The notes below the pieces were generated by a model. The model saw nothing but the letters and a program-made list of their open reading frames with translations. It had not been told where the DNA came from and did not search any database. This document shows, in pieces, positions 35,732-43,772 of a stretch of 64,000 nucleotides of DNA. A program made the position numbers and the translations under genes. How positions within the stretch are numbered: the first letter of the stretch is position 1; each line of letters starts with the position of its first letter. The DNA is taken from the NCBI RefSeq assembly GCF_005298075.1, contig NZ_SZZH01000001.1:310001-374000 (forward strand), written 5' to 3'. The DNA is from Nakamurella flava (GTDB lineage: Bacteria; Actinomycetota; Actinomycetes; Mycobacteriales; Nakamurellaceae).

Positions 35732-37417
35732 ATGCGGGGGTTGCGCCGGGCGCGCGTCGACGAGGTCCAGCCGGCCCGGGCCACGGTCCGTCCGTCACGG
35801 TTCAGGGCGCTCGCCGTGGTCACCGCGCTGCTGCTGGTTCTGTCCGCGTGCTCGTCCACCGTGGCCGGTCGGGCCGTGATCGACACCTCCGGTGGGGCCA
35901 CACCCCTGACCCCGGTCACCAGCGCGGTGGAGCCCGCTCCCGTGCCGGCCGGCCTCGAGCAGTTGTACGGCCAGCAGCTGCAGTGGGGTTCGTGCTCCGA
36001 CTTCGCGACCACCGATCAGCAGAGCCGCTACTACCGCAGCGGCGCGCTGCAGTGCGCCCGGCTGACGGTCCCGCTTAGCTACGACGAGCCGGCCGGGCCG
36101 ACGATCACCCTGGCCGTGGTCCGGGCCCCGGCCACCGACAGCACCGCGCGGATCGGGTCGCTGATGTTCAACCCGGGTGGCCCGGGCGCATCGGGGGTCG
36201 ACATCGTGGCCCAGCTGGTCGCTTTCGGGGTGACCTCGGTGAAGGACCTCAACCGCTCCTTCGATCTGGTCGGTTTCGACCCCCGGGGGGTGGGCGCCTC
36301 GGACCCGGCCATCCGCTGCCGCACCGACGCCGAACGGGACGCGGACCGCGCGACCACCCTGCGGAGCCGGACCCCGGAGGAGATCGCCGCGGCCAACGCC
36401 TTCGCCCAGGAGTTCGCCCAGGGCTGCGCGTCGCTGAGCTCCTCGGGCTCGGTGACCGGGGACCAGTTCCTGCCCGAGGTGGGCACGGTCAACGTGGCCC
36501 GGGATCTGGACGTGCTGCGTGCGGCCGTCGGTGATCAGCGGTTGAACTACGTCGGCTTCTCGTACGGCACCGCGATCGGTACCCAGTACGCGGCCCAGTT
36601 CCCGGCCAACGTGCGAGCGATGATCCTGGACGGCGCCGTCGACCCGAACGCCGACGCGGTCGGCGACTCCCTCGGTCAGGCCGAGGGTTTCCAGAAGGCG
36701 TTCGACGCCTTCGCGACCTGGTGCGCACAGCGTCCGGACTGTGTCCTGGGCTCCGACCCGGCCCAGTCCACCGCGGTCTTCCAGCAGCTGGTCCGGCCGC
36801 TGCTGGACACGCCGGCCAAGCTGTCGGACGGTCGGGTGCTGACCTTCGACGACGCGACCACCGGGGTGGCCGCCGCGCTGTACTCCGAAGCACTCTGGCC
36901 CAGCCTGGCTTCCGCGCTGCTCGACCTGTCCCGGGGCAAGGGCGACGCCCTGATGGCCCTGGCCGACTCCTACGACGGTCGCGACGCCTCCGGTAAGTAC
37001 GTCGGCACGCTCGACGCCTTCGCGGTCATCCGGTGCGCCGACAGTGGGGACACCGCCGACTCCTTCGACGAGGCCGACGCCCAGAAGATCGCCGCGGCGG
37101 CGCCGTTCTTCGACTCGGGCGATCCCGTCGTGGTGGGTGACGACCCGTGCAAGTACCTGCCGCCCTCGGAGAGCAAGCTGGCGCCCCTGGGCGACCTGAC
37201 CGGTCTGCCGACCACCGTGGTCATCTCGACGACCGGTGATCCGGCCACGCCGTACGAGTCGGGTGTCGACCTGGCGAAGGCCCTGGATTCCCGGCTGGTG
37301 ACGGTGAACGGCAACTCCCACACCGCTTTCCTCAACACCGGCAACAGCTGCGTCGACCAGTTGGGCACCCGCTACCTGGTGTCCCTGCAGCTACCGGGTC
37401 CCGACACCACCTGTTGA
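35732..37417 (+). CDS. secreted lipoprotein alpha/beta hydrolase (CaeA / tripeptidyl-aminopeptidase family)
   Basis: The 561-residue product begins with a lipoprotein signal ending in the lipobox LSAC (about residue 36), so it is anchored outside the membrane. An alpha/beta-hydrolase domain follows, with GGPGASG forming the oxyanion side, the nucleophile elbow GFSYGT at about residues 272-277, an acidic residue in TGDPATP, and the catalytic histidine in NSHTAF near the end. The C-terminal TAP-like domain is typical of the S33 family. Mycobacterial relatives (CaeA, next to glnA2) are cell-wall carboxylesterases or proteases. Paired cysteines suggest disulfides. Confidence 0.93.
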   Translation: MRGLRRARVDEVQPARATVRPSRFRALAVVTALLLVLSACSSTVAGRAVIDTSGGATPLTPVTSAVEPAPVPAGLEQLYGQQLQWGSCSDFATTDQQSRYYRSGALQCARLTVPLSYDEPAGPTITLAVVRAPATDSTARIGSLMFNPGGPGASGVDIVAQLVAFGVTSVKDLNRSFDLVGFDPRGVGASDPAIRCRTDAERDADRATTLRSRTPEEIAAANAFAQEFAQGCASLSSSGSVTGDQFLPEVGTVNVARDLDVLRAAVGDQRLNYVGFSYGTAIGTQYAAQFPANVRAMILDGAVDPNADAVGDSLGQAEGFQKAFDAFATWCAQRPDCVLGSDPAQSTAVFQQLVRPLLDTPAKLSDGRVLTFDDATTGVAAALYSEALWPSLASALLDLSRGKGDALMALADSYDGRDASGKYVGTLDAFAVIRCADSGDTADSFDEADAQKIAAAAPFFDSGDPVVVGDDPCKYLPPSESKLAPLGDLTGLPTTVVISTTGDPATPYESGVDLAKALDSRLVTVNGNSHTAFLNTGNSCVDQLGTRYLVSLQLPGPDTTC

Positions 37418-37646
37418 GTCCGGGCATCCGCCGGTTCGTTCCGGGATACTGTGTCTGGCTGGGTGACGACGTGCCGACCCCCGGTTGCCCGGCCGGCCGA
37501 CGACGGAGGTTGGCGTCGGAGCTGATTCGAGTGAGCACTCCGGTGTCCGGCGGCGATTCGACGGGCAAAGGCCACCTACATATTGGTACTTTGGTCCGCG
37601 TCGCCGCCGGCTGACGCTGTTCTCTCCGCGGGAAAGGGCGACCTGA

Positions 37647-37973
37647 GTGGACCCGATCTCGTCCGCGGTGGAGTGGGCGCAGGAGTTGGCGTGGGGGGTC
37701 GTCCGCCTGTCGATGGCGCTGGACCCGGCCGGCCGCGCAGCGCTGCTGGTCGAACTGGCCACCTCGGTGGAGGAGGGCGCCGTCCGGGCGCCATGGCCCG
37801 GGCCCGCCGCCGCGATCACGCCCCGGCAGGAACAGGTCAGTCTGCGACTGGTGGTCGACGCGGCCACCGAGCATGCCGTCACGGTGGGGGGTCTGCCGGA
37901 GGGTGATGCGTCGGCGGCCGACCACTGGCGCCTGCACGACCACCCGCCGCCGGGTGAGCTTCCCGGACCCTGA
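37647..37973 (+). CDS. hypothetical protein, 108 aa
   Basis: A GTG start at 37647 opens a 108-residue frame with normal high-GC third positions. The N-terminal half is a predicted amphipathic helix (AVEWAQELAWGVVRLSMALD) and the rest is polar with a His/Pro-rich end. No family is recognised. A GAAAGGGCGA stretch about 10 bases upstream is a weak ribosome site. The relatively A/T-rich segment ACATATTGGTACTTTGG at 37578-37594 is the likely promoter. A second open frame on the other strand is probably a shadow. Confidence 0.5.
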   Translation: MDPISSAVEWAQELAWGVVRLSMALDPAGRAALLVELATSVEEGAVRAPWPGPAAAITPRQEQVSLRLVVDAATEHAVTVGGLPEGDASAADHWRLHDHPPPGELPGP

Positions 37974-38032
37974 CGCTCCTCTTCCGGCCCCCGTCCGGGT
38001 CGCCCGGGAACAGGGCGATCCGGGCGGCGACG

Positions 38033-39265
38033 TCACCGCTGGTCGGCCACCCAGGATCCGATCAGCCCGCGGAAGTGGGCCAGGAAGCGATCGTGCTCCG
38101 CCGCGGGGTACGTGCCGCGGACGGTCTCGACGAGCAGATCGTCGAAGGCGGGGGAGTCGACCCAGTCGAGCACGATCCCGGGCAGGTCGGCCAGGGCGGT
38201 GGCGCAGAACTCCTCGTACCGCCCGACCTCGAAGTAACGGTCGGCCAATCCGGCGTACCGGCCCAGCTTGTCGTTCCAGGACAGCGACTCGTCGTCGGCG
38301 ATGTCGAACCACTCGCGAGAACCGGTGTCCACCCGTGGCTTTCGCCCGGTCACCGCGCAGAACGCCGACCAGGACAACAGTTGGGTGATGGCCCACGGGA
38401 AGTAGTAGTGCAGCGAGGTGATCGCGATGTCCGGGCAGGCGTTCGCGTAATCGATCGGTTGCACCCGCGACCCGGTGACCAGGGACTCGCAGGAGTTGAA
38501 CTCCCAGCGGAAGAACGCGTTGATGGTGCGGGACAGCGTCAGGATCTCCTGACCGGCATCGGCCGGCAGGAAGTCGTGCCGCACCTCGTAGCGGTCGTGC
38601 ATCGGCAGTTCGGGCCGGAACCGCATCACCTGGGTGCGCGGACCGATGGTCAGCGACCGGGCGAAGGAGTCGTAGTCGGCCGCGGCCTGCAGGTGCATCA
38701 GCATCTGCCCCGAGGCGTCGTAGGCCTGGTGCAGCGCCTGCGGGTCGTCCACCCGGGAGACCCCACGCCAGGCGCCGCCGTCGAACGGCTTCATGAACAT
38801 CGGGTAGCCGACCCGGTCGGCCACCTCGTCGAGGTCGAAGGGCAGGTTGTAGGTCCCGGCGGTGTAGGCCCACTTCTCATGGTCGACCGGGTTCTTGTAC
38901 GGCACCAGGACGGTGCTGGGGATGTCGAAACCCAGCCGCATCATTGCGCAGTAGGCCGAGTGCTTCTCCATGGCCTGGAAGGTGAAAGGGTTGTTCAGCA
39001 GGTAGGTGTCGTTGACCAGTGCGGCCTTCTTCAGCCATTCCCGCGGGTGGTAGTACCACCACGCCAGCCGGTCGATGACGACGTCGTACCGGACCGGCGC
39101 CCGCAGGTCGAACGGCTCGATGGTGATGCGCTCGGTGGTGAGCTCGTGGCGGCGCCCCTCGTGCTGTACCGCGCCGAGCCGGCGGGTGAGCGTCTCGAAC
39201 GCCTGCGGCCAGTCGGTCTCGGTCCCCAGTAGCAGGCCGATCAGGTGGGAGGTGGAGTCGGACAC
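38033..39265 (-). CDS. ATP-grasp domain protein, probable carboxylate-amine or -thiol ligase
   Basis: The 410-residue protein has ATP-grasp character: a pre-ATP domain, then NPFTFQAMEKHSAYCAMMRLGFDIPSTVLV (lid-like entry helix), YPMFMKPFDGGAWRGVSRV with the lysine-containing nucleotide strand, and a later acidic region. The C-terminal 120 residues are helical and Trp/Tyr-rich. ATP-grasp enzymes join a carboxylate, activated as an acyl phosphate, to an amine or thiol. The substrate is unknown. It is the last gene of a minus-strand operon with two esterases, 32 bases behind the first; all lie divergent from glnA2. No signal peptide. Confidence 0.75.
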   Translation of the reverse strand: MSDSTSHLIGLLLGTETDWPQAFETLTRRLGAVQHEGRRHELTTERITIEPFDLRAPVRYDVVIDRLAWWYYHPREWLKKAALVNDTYLLNNPFTFQAMEKHSAYCAMMRLGFDIPSTVLVPYKNPVDHEKWAYTAGTYNLPFDLDEVADRVGYPMFMKPFDGGAWRGVSRVDDPQALHQAYDASGQMLMHLQAAADYDSFARSLTIGPRTQVMRFRPELPMHDRYEVRHDFLPADAGQEILTLSRTINAFFRWEFNSCESLVTGSRVQPIDYANACPDIAITSLHYYFPWAITQLLSWSAFCAVTGRKPRVDTGSREWFDIADDESLSWNDKLGRYAGLADRYFEVGRYEEFCATALADLPGIVLDWVDSPAFDDLLVETVRGTYPAAEHDRFLAHFRGLIGSWVADQR

Positions 39266-39297
39266 GGCATCTCCTTCGTGCGGTCAGACCGGGGTGG

Positions 39298-40050
39298 TCA
39301 GCCCAGGGCGGGCAGGTAGAGGGCGGCCTGGGCTCGCCAGCTGGGCCAGTCGTGTGGCCAGCCCGGCCACACGAAGAACTCGTGATCGATGCCCTTGTCC
39401 CGCAGCACAGCGGCCATCGCGTGACTGCCGTCATGGGCGCCGGTGGTGTCCTCCCACTGCCCGCTGCCGACCACCAGGGTCAGGCGCAACCGGCTGCGCA
39501 GGAAATCCAGATGGCCGCCCTCGGTGGGCGGCAGGAACTGCAGAGGGCAGGCGAGGTAGGTGTTCTCGTCGGCCGGGCCCCACGCGCGCCACGACCACGG
39601 GTCGTAGTTCCCGGACAACGCCACCGCCCGCCCGAAGACGTGGGCGTGCCGCAGCGCGAACAGCACCGCCTGGAAGGCACCGAGAGACGGCCCGGCCACG
39701 GCGATGTCGTCACGACCGCCACAGGTGTCGCGGATGAACGGCGCCACCTGCCAGATGATCCAGTCCTCGAAGCGGCGGTGCGCATCGACGCGGTCGGTCA
39801 GCGGTTTCCAGGACGCCGACCAGGACTGCTCGTCGTAGGACGGCACGCAGTAGATCTTGATCAGCCCGGCGTCCAGCGCCGGGCGCAGGGCGTCGACCAT
39901 GCCGGCGGCCTCGAACTCCCACTCCTGCCCGTCCTGCGAGGGGAACCACAGCACCGGCCGGCCCCAGTGCCCGTGCACCGCCACCCGCCGGCGGCCGCCC
40001 AGCGAGGGGGCGTCGAGCTCGTGGTACTCGGTGCGCGTCACGCTGGTCAT
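39298..40050 (-). CDS. esterase-fold alpha/beta hydrolase (COG esterase D/FrmB-like)
   Basis: This 250-residue cytoplasmic protein is an alpha/beta hydrolase of the putative-esterase group. The N-terminal strands include RRVAVHGHWGRPVLWFPS, and the nucleophile elbow AGPSLGAFQA is at about residue 130. A histidine near the end (WPHDW) would complete the triad. The family includes S-formylglutathione hydrolase, mycolyltransferase-like and peptide-releasing esterases. ATG 40050 or the GTG two codons upstream (40056) may start it. It lies between the second esterase and the ATP-grasp gene, with 32-35-base gaps, so it is probably in one operon with them. Confidence 0.8.
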   Translation of the reverse strand: MTSVTRTEYHELDAPSLGGRRRVAVHGHWGRPVLWFPSQDGQEWEFEAAGMVDALRPALDAGLIKIYCVPSYDEQSWSASWKPLTDRVDAHRRFEDWIIWQVAPFIRDTCGGRDDIAVAGPSLGAFQAVLFALRHAHVFGRAVALSGNYDPWSWRAWGPADENTYLACPLQFLPPTEGGHLDFLRSRLRLTLVVGSGQWEDTTGAHDGSHAMAAVLRDKGIDHEFFVWPGWPHDWPSWRAQAALYLPALG

Positions 40051-40085
40051 GCTCACCCATCGGTTCGCGGCCCGCGCGGGCGGGG

Positions 40086-41162
40086 TCAGGCTCGGCCGGT
40101 CAACAAGTCGTCGAGCGCGGGGAACCAGGTGTCCCGCCAGCCGATCACGGTGTGCGCATCGGGATTCATCACGAAGTGCAGCGGGTAGCCGTGAGCGGTC
40201 AGGGCCGCGGCCATCGCCCGGTTGTTCGCCAGGTTCTCCTCGATGGTCCCGCAGGTCATGAGCACCGGGACCGGCCGCTGTCCGTCCGGCCCGGCCATCC
40301 GGGCGACCTCCGTGCAGATCCGGTCGAACGGCTCCCAGGCCGATTCCTGGCTGTCGAACTCCCAGGTGAAGAACGACCCGGAATGCAGTACCAGCGCGTC
40401 CAGCGCCGCGGGGTGGCGGCGGTGCAGGTACAGCAGGGCCAGTGCCCCCAGGCTCGCGCCGAGCCCGACGACCCGGTCGCAGCTCACCTGCGCCGTCACG
40501 ACCGGCAGCAGGACACCGGCCAGGTGGTCGGCATAGTCCGGGGTGGCGGCGTACCAGTCCTGTCGCAGACCCGGCGCCGGGTCGACGAGCACCACCCGCA
40601 CCGGATCGGTCGCCGCGTGGGCGGTCGCCCAGCGCAGGATGTCCCCGCGGTCGGCCAGATCCGAGCCGTCGTGGACGACCAGCAGGGGAGCGGCGGTGGT
40701 GTCGTCCAGCCCGAGAGGACTCCACAGGCGCACCGGCACCGCGGTCCCCAGCAAGTCGGGGATCGCGACCGGCCGGGTCGTGCCGCGCGGAGGCGTCGGC
40801 AACCAGGCCGGTTCCCGGTAGTCCGGGAACCGGATCTCGGACTTGTCGCCGAACGGGTTGGCCACCCGTCGGGGGTTCGTCGGGTCGGCCGTCCGGGTCG
40901 GCTCGCCGTCGTCGCCGCGCAGGCCGAGCTGGTACTCGATGCGCCAGGCCGCCGGGCGAGGGAAGTCCAGCGACCAGACCCCGTCCGCGAACCCGTAGTC
41001 GCGCGCACCCGGGGCCACCCAGTCGACCTCGAGTCGGACACCGGCCCAGCGGTGGTCGGGATCGGGCAGTGTGAAACGGACCCGTTCAGCGGACACGACG
41101 GGCGCCGGGCTGTCGGTGCCGCCGTGGGCGACGGTCCTGGACACCGGGTCACCGTACGTCAT
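40086..41162 (-). CDS. enterochelin-esterase-like hydrolase with N-terminal beta domain
   Basis: The 358-residue protein has two parts: an N-terminal beta-rich domain (about residues 20-120, RVRFTLPDPDHRWAGVRLEVDWV and the WSLDFPRPAAWRIEYQL region) like that of Fes/IroD esterases, and a C-terminal esterase domain. The nucleophile elbow is LGASLGALALLYLHRRHP at about residue 231, and the histidine is in NPDAHTVIGW. Fes-type enzymes hydrolyse cyclic siderophore esters, but no siderophore genes are here. It is the promoter-proximal gene of the ATP-grasp operon. No signal peptide. ATG 41162 is divergent from glnA2, 115 bases away. Confidence 0.8.
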   Translation of the reverse strand: MTYGDPVSRTVAHGGTDSPAPVVSAERVRFTLPDPDHRWAGVRLEVDWVAPGARDYGFADGVWSLDFPRPAAWRIEYQLGLRGDDGEPTRTADPTNPRRVANPFGDKSEIRFPDYREPAWLPTPPRGTTRPVAIPDLLGTAVPVRLWSPLGLDDTTAAPLLVVHDGSDLADRGDILRWATAHAATDPVRVVLVDPAPGLRQDWYAATPDYADHLAGVLLPVVTAQVSCDRVVGLGASLGALALLYLHRRHPAALDALVLHSGSFFTWEFDSQESAWEPFDRICTEVARMAGPDGQRPVPVLMTCGTIEENLANNRAMAAALTAHGYPLHFVMNPDAHTVIGWRDTWFPALDDLLTGRA

Positions 41163-41264
41163 GACCCCGGCCCCGCCTGCCCGCAGGAGGGCCGCGGCCG
41201 CGGTCGGGTCGACGCTCGGCACCGCCGTGCGGTGGGTGGTCGCGGCACTCCGCCATTCCTTCCC

Positions 41265-41270
41265 TAAGGT
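41265..41270 (+). promoter_or_regulatory. candidate -10 element for leaderless glnA2
   Basis: TAAGGT matches the strong actinobacterial -10 pattern TANNNT and is followed by exactly 7 bases before ATG 41278. AAGGTG in the same place could instead be a weak ribosome site, so leaderless transcription is likely but not certain. Confidence 0.5.
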
Positions 41271-41277
41271 GTGCGGT

Positions 41278-42618
41278 ATGGACCGGCAGAAACAGTTCGT
41301 GCTGCGCACCCTCGAGGAGCGCGACATCCGCTTCGTCCGCCTCTGGTTCACGGACGTGCTGGGGTACCTCAAGTCGGTCGCCGTGGCTCCCGCGGAACTC
41401 GAGGGGGCCTTCGCCGAGGGCATCGGCTTCGACGGCTCCGCGATCGAGGGTTTCGCCCGCGTCTTCGAGTCCGACATGGTCGCCCGGCCCGATCCCTCCA
41501 CCTTCCAGGTGCTGCCCTGGGAGGCCGACGGCGGCCGGGTCTACTCGGCCCGGATGTTCTGCGACATCACCATGCCCGACGGATCGCCCTCCTGGGCCGA
41601 TCCCCGGCACGTGCTGCGCCGCCAGATGGGCGAGGCCGCGGCCATGGGGTTCACCTGCTACGTGCACCCCGAGATCGAGTTCTTCCTGCTCAACAACCTG
41701 CCCACGGACGGTTCGGCCCCCGAGCCGGCGGACCAGGGCGGGTTCTTCGACCAGGCGTCGCACGACACCGCCCCCCACTTCCGGCGGCGGGCCATCGAGA
41801 CGCTGGAAGCGATGGGCATCTCGGTGGAGTTCAGCCACCACGAGGGCGCCCCCGGCCAGCAGGAGATCGACCTGCGCTACGCCGACGCCCTGACCATGGC
41901 CGACAACATCATGTCGTTCCGGTACGTGGTCAAGGAGGTCGCGCTCACCCAGGGGGTGCGGGCCACCTTCATGCCCAAGCCGTTCGCCGACCAGCCGGGG
42001 TCGGCGATGCACACCCACTTCTCGCTGTTCGACGGCGAGACGAACGCCTTCCACGATCCCGAGGACGAGTACCAGATGTCCGCCACCGGGAAGGCGTTCC
42101 TGGCCGGCGTCCTGCAGCACGCCCCCGAGCTGACCGCCATCTCGTGCCAGTGGGTGAACTCCTACAAGCGGCTGGTCGTCGGGGACGAGGCCCCGACCAC
42201 GGCGTCCTGGGGCACCGCCAATCGTTCGGCGCTGGTCCGGGTGCCGAACTACTCCCCGGGCAAGTCGTCCAGTCAGCGGCTCGAGTTCCGCCTGCCCGAC
42301 TCGTCCTGCAACCCGTACCTGCTGTACACGGTCGTCATCGCCGCCGGTCTCAAGGGCATCCGCGAGGGCTACGAGCTGCCGCCGCCCGCCGAGGACAACG
42401 TCTGGTCGCTCTCGGACGTCGAGCGCCGAGCCATGGGCTACCAGAAGCTGCCGACCTCGCTGGAATCCGCGCTGAGCGTCATGGAGGGTTCGGAACTGGT
42501 CGCCGAGGCCCTCGGCGAGCACGTCTACGACTTCTTCCTGCGGAACAAGCGCAACGAATGGGAGGCCTACCGGCGGCAGGTCACCCCGTTCGAGCTGCAG
42601 CGGTACCTCTCGCTCTGA
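41278..42618 (+). CDS. glnA2: type I-alpha glutamine synthetase-like enzyme (GlnA2)
   Basis: The 446-residue protein is a full-length glutamine-synthetase-family ligase, almost certainly the GlnA2 orthologue: MDRQKQFVLRTLEERDIRFVRL, GFDGSAIEGFARVFESDM, PEIEFF (metal-binding glutamates), APGQQEIDLRYADAL, NRSALVRVPNY and EFRLPD. The adenylylation tyrosine two residues before Leu-Pro in GlnA1 is replaced (GYQKLP carries Gln there), and the 25-residue insert of the beta type is absent, so control by GlnE is unlikely. Mycobacterial GlnA2 accompanies GlnA1, and a polyamine-glutamylating role is reported for relatives. It is divergent from the ATP-grasp/esterase operon. Confidence 0.95.
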   Translation: MDRQKQFVLRTLEERDIRFVRLWFTDVLGYLKSVAVAPAELEGAFAEGIGFDGSAIEGFARVFESDMVARPDPSTFQVLPWEADGGRVYSARMFCDITMPDGSPSWADPRHVLRRQMGEAAAMGFTCYVHPEIEFFLLNNLPTDGSAPEPADQGGFFDQASHDTAPHFRRRAIETLEAMGISVEFSHHEGAPGQQEIDLRYADALTMADNIMSFRYVVKEVALTQGVRATFMPKPFADQPGSAMHTHFSLFDGETNAFHDPEDEYQMSATGKAFLAGVLQHAPELTAISCQWVNSYKRLVVGDEAPTTASWGTANRSALVRVPNYSPGKSSSQRLEFRLPDSSCNPYLLYTVVIAAGLKGIREGYELPPPAEDNVWSLSDVERRAMGYQKLPTSLESALSVMEGSELVAEALGEHVYDFFLRNKRNEWEAYRRQVTPFELQRYLSL

Positions 42619-42622
42619 CCGT

Positions 42623-42659
42623 CCGGTCCGGCCGTCGGGTCCGCCCGACCCCGGACCGG
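42623..42659. terminator. bidirectional terminator between glnA2 and the TetR-fusion gene
   Basis: An outer stem CCGGTCCGG (42623-42631) with CCGGACCGG (42651-42659) encloses an inner stem GTCGGG (42634-42639) with CCCGAC (42644-42649) around a TCCG loop. The hairpin fills the 42-base gap between two convergent genes and can end both transcripts. Confidence 0.7.
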
Positions 42660-42660
42660 G

Positions 42661-43731
42661 TCAGACCGCCAGCGCCGCCCGGGTCAGGCTCGTCAGTTCG
42701 GCGGCGAGTTCGGCGTCGGTCAGCGGGGATTCGTAGGTTCCGACCGAGTTGAGCAGACCGAACGCGCCGTGCACCGCGGTGCGGACCCGCTGCACCGACC
42801 AGTCGGGGTGGGCTGCGGCCAGCAGTTCCCGCCACCGGCCGATGAGGTGCCGCTGGCTGGTCACCAGACGTTCCCCCTGCTCGGCCGGCAGATGGTGTAC
42901 CTCGCGCACGAAGACGGCGATCAGCCGACGTCGGGCCGACACCCCGGTCGCGTACCGGTCGATCGCCTCGGCGAGCGCCCGGGCGGCGTCGGTCGGCGCG
43001 ATGACGGAGGTGGTCTGGTTCGCCCCGTCCGGCTCGGCGGCGTGCGGGGTCACCGCGTCGAGGAGGGAGTCGATGACCCGTTCGAACACCTCGGCCAGGA
43101 CCGCGGCCTTCGAATCGAAGTGTCGGTAGATCGCCGGCCCCGTCACCCCCGCGGCCGCCCCGATGTCGTCCATGCCGACCGCGGCGTACCCACGGTCGGC
43201 GATCAGACCAGAAGCGGCGGCCACGATGGCCTCCCGACGCCGCACCCCGCGGGGCGAGGTGGTGCGGGGCGTCGCACCCGGCGATCCCCGGCGCATCCCG
43301 GCTCGGGCTGCTGCGGTGGGCGCCGGCCCGCCGGGGGGTGCGTCCGCCCCGACCGGGGCGGGGTCCTCGCCCACCGGCACGCTGCCGCCGCTTCGCCAGT
43401 ACTGGCCGTCCGCCCGGTCGAGGAAGCCGAAGTCGACCAGGCCCCGCCGCAGCGAGACGTAGTCGCCGTAGACGGCCATCAACTCCCGGTTGACCTCGAG
43501 CTCGGTGTAGCGCACCCCGGGAACGAACCGCTGGGCGAGCAGGTCGTACATGGCGATCTGCCGGGACTGCTTGGCCGGGATGGTGAGCAGACGGCCGTCG
43601 CCGTCGAAGAACCGTTGCAGGACGAGATCAGCGGCGCCGTCGGAGGCCCGCTTGAGCTCGATGTCGTGGTCGCCGCTGCCCACCCACGTCTCCTCTCGAC
43701 GGGCCCCATCGCCCGCGGACGGCTCTCGCAT
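42661..43731 (-). CDS. DUF2087-TetR fusion transcriptional regulator
   Basis: The first 110 residues (about 36-112) form a DUF2087 module: VLQRFFDGDGRLLTIPAKQSRQIAMYDLLAQRF and YTELEVNRELMAVYGDYVSLRRGLVDFGFLDR, cited here by ends, a winged-helix-like domain often found in small regulators. After a Pro/Ala-rich linker of about 50 residues, residues 164-356 are a TetR regulator with the helix-turn-helix IADRGYAAVGMDDIGAAAGVTGPAIYRHFDSKAAVL and a ligand-binding half. The fusion is uncommon. A start at ATG 43731 is used; both domains read in one frame without interruption. The TetR part resembles repressors of lipid or acyl-CoA genes. Ligand and targets are unknown. Confidence 0.85.
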   Translation of the reverse strand: MREPSAGDGARREETWVGSGDHDIELKRASDGAADLVLQRFFDGDGRLLTIPAKQSRQIAMYDLLAQRFVPGVRYTELEVNRELMAVYGDYVSLRRGLVDFGFLDRADGQYWRSGGSVPVGEDPAPVGADAPPGGPAPTAAARAGMRRGSPGATPRTTSPRGVRRREAIVAAASGLIADRGYAAVGMDDIGAAAGVTGPAIYRHFDSKAAVLAEVFERVIDSLLDAVTPHAAEPDGANQTTSVIAPTDAARALAEAIDRYATGVSARRRLIAVFVREVHHLPAEQGERLVTSQRHLIGRWRELLAAAHPDWSVQRVRTAVHGAFGLLNSVGTYESPLTDAELAAELTSLTRAALAV

Positions 43732-43772
43732 GCCGGTCCGCCGTCATCCTATGGACGGCGGGGGACGCACGG

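Noticed and set aside
37391-37882. Minus-strand open frame opposite the small hypothetical gene at 37647
   Set aside because: No ribosome site and Arg/Ser-rich text typical of shadow frames; the plus-strand frame is also weak but has a promoter-like A/T segment.
41278-42618. Adenylylation control of the glutamine synthetase by GlnE
   Set aside because: The tyrosine of the adenylylation motif is replaced by glutamine in GYQKLP, so it was not annotated.
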